Assembly: GCA_903851365.1 (NCBI GenBank)
Contig: CAINOB010000010.1
Coordinates: 50,951-114,950, forward strand
From: an uncultured Bacteroidota bacterium
Lineage (GTDB): Bacteria; Bacteroidota; Bacteroidia; Bacteroidales; UBA12481
Direction of reading: 5' to 3'
DNA: 64,000 bases
The notes beneath the pieces were generated by a model that was not told where the DNA came from, made no database searches, and saw only the letters and a list, made by a program, of their open reading frames with translations. The translations under genes and the position numbers were made by a program. Shown here in pieces: positions 61,272 through 64,000 of the stretch (within the stretch, counting starts at the first letter, position 1; each line of letters opens with the position of its first letter).

Positions 61272-63788
61272 CTACCTTTTCAAAGTAGCATCTGCCCAAC
61301 CGGCAATAACACCTCCACGCCCGTATCCACGGGTTTGCGGACCTGCAACTTTAATGGATAGAACCTTTATTCCGGAAATATCTGCATTCACGGTTTTTGC
61401 CGGATCCAGCTTCTTCATCGGTCCACTTCGCCAGATCTCCTTTCCATCTCCGGATATGATGTATTCAACAGTTGTAGCTGCTGATTGTTCACCGGTGGCA
61501 TCGTCCACCCCAATTATTGCAGAAAAGGTTTTAAATAAGCCTTTGATTTCATAATCTGAAGCTGAATTCATTCGTCCCATAATTGTATTATCATACTTCT
61601 TACCGTTAAAAGTGAGGGGACGGCTGAAGTTGAACTGCGGAGGTACTATGGGCTGCAGGTCGGTGAGCTTATAATCACCCGGAAGCAGGTCAGAAATAGT
61701 AAAACTGATACCGGGTTCCGGCTTATTTTGTGCAGGATTGGCTGCTGCCGGTCTTTCATTCACCGTTCCATCTTCCCAAACTGTTCGAACATCAGCACGA
61801 TAGGTTTTTAGCGGATCCAGTCCCCTGAGCGGAAAATGGCAGTCAGGCGTATATCCCAGCAATTGACCATCCAGATACACCTGGTAGCCCGAATTAAGGT
61901 AATACTGTGAATTCCAGCTGATATCGACACCATCGAGCCCCACACGCGACACTCTGGGAGTTCCCGGATCATGTGTTTTGTATTTGTAGCTCTCAGCCTG
62001 TTCAAAGGTAACTTCCCAGGAAACATCCCTGCTGACAGGACAGGATAAACGGACTGTTGACCATCCCTGATGATCGGTCACTTTAACCTTAACGTCTCCA
62101 CCATCCCCTTTGATAGAAACGGTTCCTACTTTAAAATATACTCCCCTCGGATATGTGAAAGTCAACTGATAGGGATCATTGCTGATCATATGACTGGTTC
62201 CTTCATAATATTTCCTGTCAGCCAGATAGTTGATATTAACGAGATCCGTCCAGCCCTGGGTAATGTGGCGGCTGGTGGATATTAGTTGTATGTTTTTAGA
62301 TTCTGGCATCAAAGTGAGCACCCGGCAGCTGGTCGGTGGAATTTCCATGGCCATACCTGTCTCCCAGGCACCCATATATTCATTGTTCCAGAAATCATAA
62401 ACCTGCATAATCACACCCTCGGGGAGTCCCAATTCTTTCCAGTTGAGCTTGAGTGAGGTGGATTGGCCCTCATCAAAATTGAACAAGCCGACAACATCGT
62501 ATTTTCTGCCAAGATGGTTGACTTTTAAATCCCAGATCCGTTTGTTCCGGGGTGAAGGAAACAGGTCCAGAGGGCGGATATCCACCGCCGGATAAACTCT
62601 TTTCATAAGTTCCACGCGGTCATCGGGTAGGTCCATCAATCGGTCGCTGCTCATCAGGGCCTGGCCTGTCAATCCCTGAAGTGTGGCCCAAACCCGGGCT
62701 TGTTCAAGGGTGAGCGGCTGCCTGAGAAGCATCACATCCGGATCGGTGTACCACAAAATGTTATGCTGGTAATAAGACTCCATAGTTGGACTCAGCGCGG
62801 TGAAGAATCCTCCCCATCCCAGCACGACATCTCCACCGGTGCGGGTACCATTCATGATACCGGCCCCTTCAATCGGCAATCCCCAGCATCCCAGGAGATA
62901 ACGGTTTGGTCCGATAGCCTCACGGATGGAATTCAACGTTTTCCGATAGGTTTCATCCGCCTCTCCGGGATTTTTCATCAACTGCTTATTCTTTGCATAT
63001 TCCTCCGGAACTATTGGCTGACCATCGATCTTGAAATATTCGTAACCCCAGCCTGCCATGGTTTTAAAAAGGTCTTTTAAATAGGTGTTCCCTTCTGTGG
63101 AAGAACCATCTACCAACCAGTCACCTTCCCAGGTTTTTGACGCGGAAGTACCATCGGGTTTCAGCAAAAACACTCCCGGATTATTTTTAACCACCGTTTC
63201 ATTCGATTGACCATGTGGTGCGATCCATATACCAGGGGTAAGTCCCTTCGATTTAATATAGGAGGCCAGATCAGCCATTCCGCCGGGGAATGCTTTGTCA
63301 ACACCTGTCCAGTCGCGTGATCCATGTTTACCGCTTTTCTGTTCAGCTTGCCAGCCATCATCGATCTGAACGTATTTGGCGCCAAATTCTTTCAGGTTTT
63401 TAGCGATCCAGTCGGTGTTGTATTTTACTTCGTTTTCGTTGATATCCTGATAATAATAGTACCAGGTGCACAATCCCGATGGCGGCAGCGGGAAAATAGT
63501 TTTATCAATCGGCTTGTAAAACTTCACACCAAGGGTATCGCGGTAATAATGAGGAAGAACCTTTCCACTTTTGAGCGTAATTTCGTCCTTTACCGGATCG
63601 AAAGTTCCATCTGCCAGGGGAGTCTGAATATCCCCGAGGGTCATGATAAAGAGGTCCTTATTGCTGCTATCCGCAATCCGGGCTGGAATAGGATGCGGCC
63701 ATTTTTGCTGAGCAATCAGGGAAATTGAAGCGGACAGCCCAAGGGCCATCAAAAGGGTAATCTGACGAAGGTTCTTTTGGAAAATCAT
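61272..63788 (-). CDS. alpha-galactosidase-like glycoside hydrolase (GH36/GH27 clan) with FN3 and NPCBM domains
   Basis: 838 residues; signal peptide (to about 27, ending SLIAQQ). The TIM barrel shows LCTWYYYYQDINE, VQIDDGWQAEQK, GIWIAPHGQ, and the nucleophile Asp255 in YEYFKIDGQ, as in clan GH-D alpha-galactosidases; an all-beta domain follows (to about 480). Residues about 590-670 are fibronectin-III-like (RVSRVGLDGVDISWNSQYY) and the last 150 form an NPCBM domain (FKTFSAIIGVDDATGEQ, RSGPMKKLD, GGVIAGWADATLKR) that binds galactose-type sugars. No T9SS tail, so probably periplasmic. Specificity (alpha-galactoside or alpha-N-acetylgalactosamine) is open. Confidence 0.88.
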   Translation of the reverse strand: MIFQKNLRQITLLMALGLSASISLIAQQKWPHPIPARIADSSNKDLFIMTLGDIQTPLADGTFDPVKDEITLKSGKVLPHYYRDTLGVKFYKPIDKTIFPLPPSGLCTWYYYYQDINENEVKYNTDWIAKNLKEFGAKYVQIDDGWQAEQKSGKHGSRDWTGVDKAFPGGMADLASYIKSKGLTPGIWIAPHGQSNETVVKNNPGVFLLKPDGTSASKTWEGDWLVDGSSTEGNTYLKDLFKTMAGWGYEYFKIDGQPIVPEEYAKNKQLMKNPGEADETYRKTLNSIREAIGPNRYLLGCWGLPIEGAGIMNGTRTGGDVVLGWGGFFTALSPTMESYYQHNILWYTDPDVMLLRQPLTLEQARVWATLQGLTGQALMSSDRLMDLPDDRVELMKRVYPAVDIRPLDLFPSPRNKRIWDLKVNHLGRKYDVVGLFNFDEGQSTSLKLNWKELGLPEGVIMQVYDFWNNEYMGAWETGMAMEIPPTSCRVLTLMPESKNIQLISTSRHITQGWTDLVNINYLADRKYYEGTSHMISNDPYQLTFTYPRGVYFKVGTVSIKGDGGDVKVKVTDHQGWSTVRLSCPVSRDVSWEVTFEQAESYKYKTHDPGTPRVSRVGLDGVDISWNSQYYLNSGYQVYLDGQLLGYTPDCHFPLRGLDPLKTYRADVRTVWEDGTVNERPAAANPAQNKPEPGISFTISDLLPGDYKLTDLQPIVPPQFNFSRPLTFNGKKYDNTIMGRMNSASDYEIKGLFKTFSAIIGVDDATGEQSAATTVEYIISGDGKEIWRSGPMKKLDPAKTVNADISGIKVLSIKVAGPQTRGYGRGGVIAGWADATLKR

Positions 63789-64000
63789 GGTTCCCGAAAT
63801 TAAATTGAGTAAAATTATGTTTTAACTTTAGGATCCTCACATAATGATCATGAAAACATAAAAATGGCAAAAACATTTCCGGAACCGAAATTCGCTGATT
63901 TTGCCAGCCATATTTTATACTTCGAAAAAATCTGCCATTGATCCGCTGATCCGTACTTTGGTCAAATAGTATAGCCCTGATACCTGTTGGTCTTTCTACA
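63789..64000. other. gene-free right edge
   Basis: No convincing coding sequence. A 25-codon reading frame at 63864-63941 has no family features. GTACTTTGG near 63952-63960 resembles a -7 region pointing right, so a plus-strand gene may begin just beyond the window. Confidence 0.4.

Noticed and set aside
63864..63941. Small reading frame MAKTFPEPKF... at the right edge.
   Set aside because: 25 codons, no signal, helix or family features, no conserved start context.

Overview
The window reads as a chromosomal segment of a Bacteroidota bacterium, probably Bacteroidales-like and of environmental or metagenomic origin. Four secreted proteins end in type IX secretion (T9SS) C-terminal sorting domains, several -7 boxes fit the Bacteroidota consensus TAnnTTTG, and there are families typical of the phylum (DUF4412, DUF4382, DUF3472, DUF5686, FISUMP). 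TGA is an ordinary stop codon. I see no rRNA, tRNA, CRISPR array, insertion sequence or prophage. Coding density is very high: many convergent genes abut or overlap, and no gene-free stretch exceeds 300 bases.

Layout. 0-3.3 kb: end of a glycoside-hydrolase-like gene and a parallel beta-helix protein. 3.3-8.7 kb: PAS/GAF histidine kinase, a decayed DUF5686-type gene, a small membrane protein, a nucleoid-associated protein and a small secreted/membrane protein. 8.8-20 kb: secreted C10 protease, then a carbohydrate stretch (orphan sugar-binding lipoprotein, GH29 fucosidase, cysteine-dioxygenase-like protein, sorbitol-type dehydrogenase, DUF3472 protein, GH2 beta-galactosidase). 20-25 kb: M14 and C1 peptidases and a lipoprotein joining a possible clan-CD protease region to a FISUMP domain. 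25-30 kb: a double-length UvrA2-like ATPase and a DUF4412 protein. 30-36 kb: amino-acid permease, small membrane protein, broken Nramp transporter, Asp-box propeller protein, and a solute-binding protein whose lobes appear in swapped order. 36-43 kb: membrane-anchored alpha/beta hydrolase, RND efflux pair, DUF4382 lipoprotein, serine dehydratase. 44-48 kb: cell-envelope run (serine hydrolase, slipin, M23 peptidase, L,D-transpeptidase). 48-52 kb: TonB receptor plus an amino-acid ABC pair whose ATPase carries an RsbW-like domain. 52-59 kb: two redox enzymes, a T9SS protein, an HD protein, an FtsX-type permease. 59-61 kb: a tightly coupled SDR / steroid-5-alpha-reductase / START operon. 61-64 kb: alpha-galactosidase-like GH.

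Most interesting observations: (1) three promoters at 8.7, 33.6 and 41.8 kb share an ordered architecture of two 9-bp direct repeats 21 bp apart followed by a GAnnTTTG box at fixed distance, implying one activator for three unlinked genes; (2) the SDR-5-alpha-reductase-START operon suggests sterol, steroid or bile-acid chemistry; (3) the ABC ATPase-RsbW-like fusion and the distant lobe-swapped binding protein may belong to one unusual amino-acid uptake/signalling system; (4) the double UvrA contains a degenerate 7-bp tandem repeat inside its reading frame; (5) the Nramp pseudogene shows a deletion between short repeats, an in-frame TGA and a lost helix, yet keeps its promoter.
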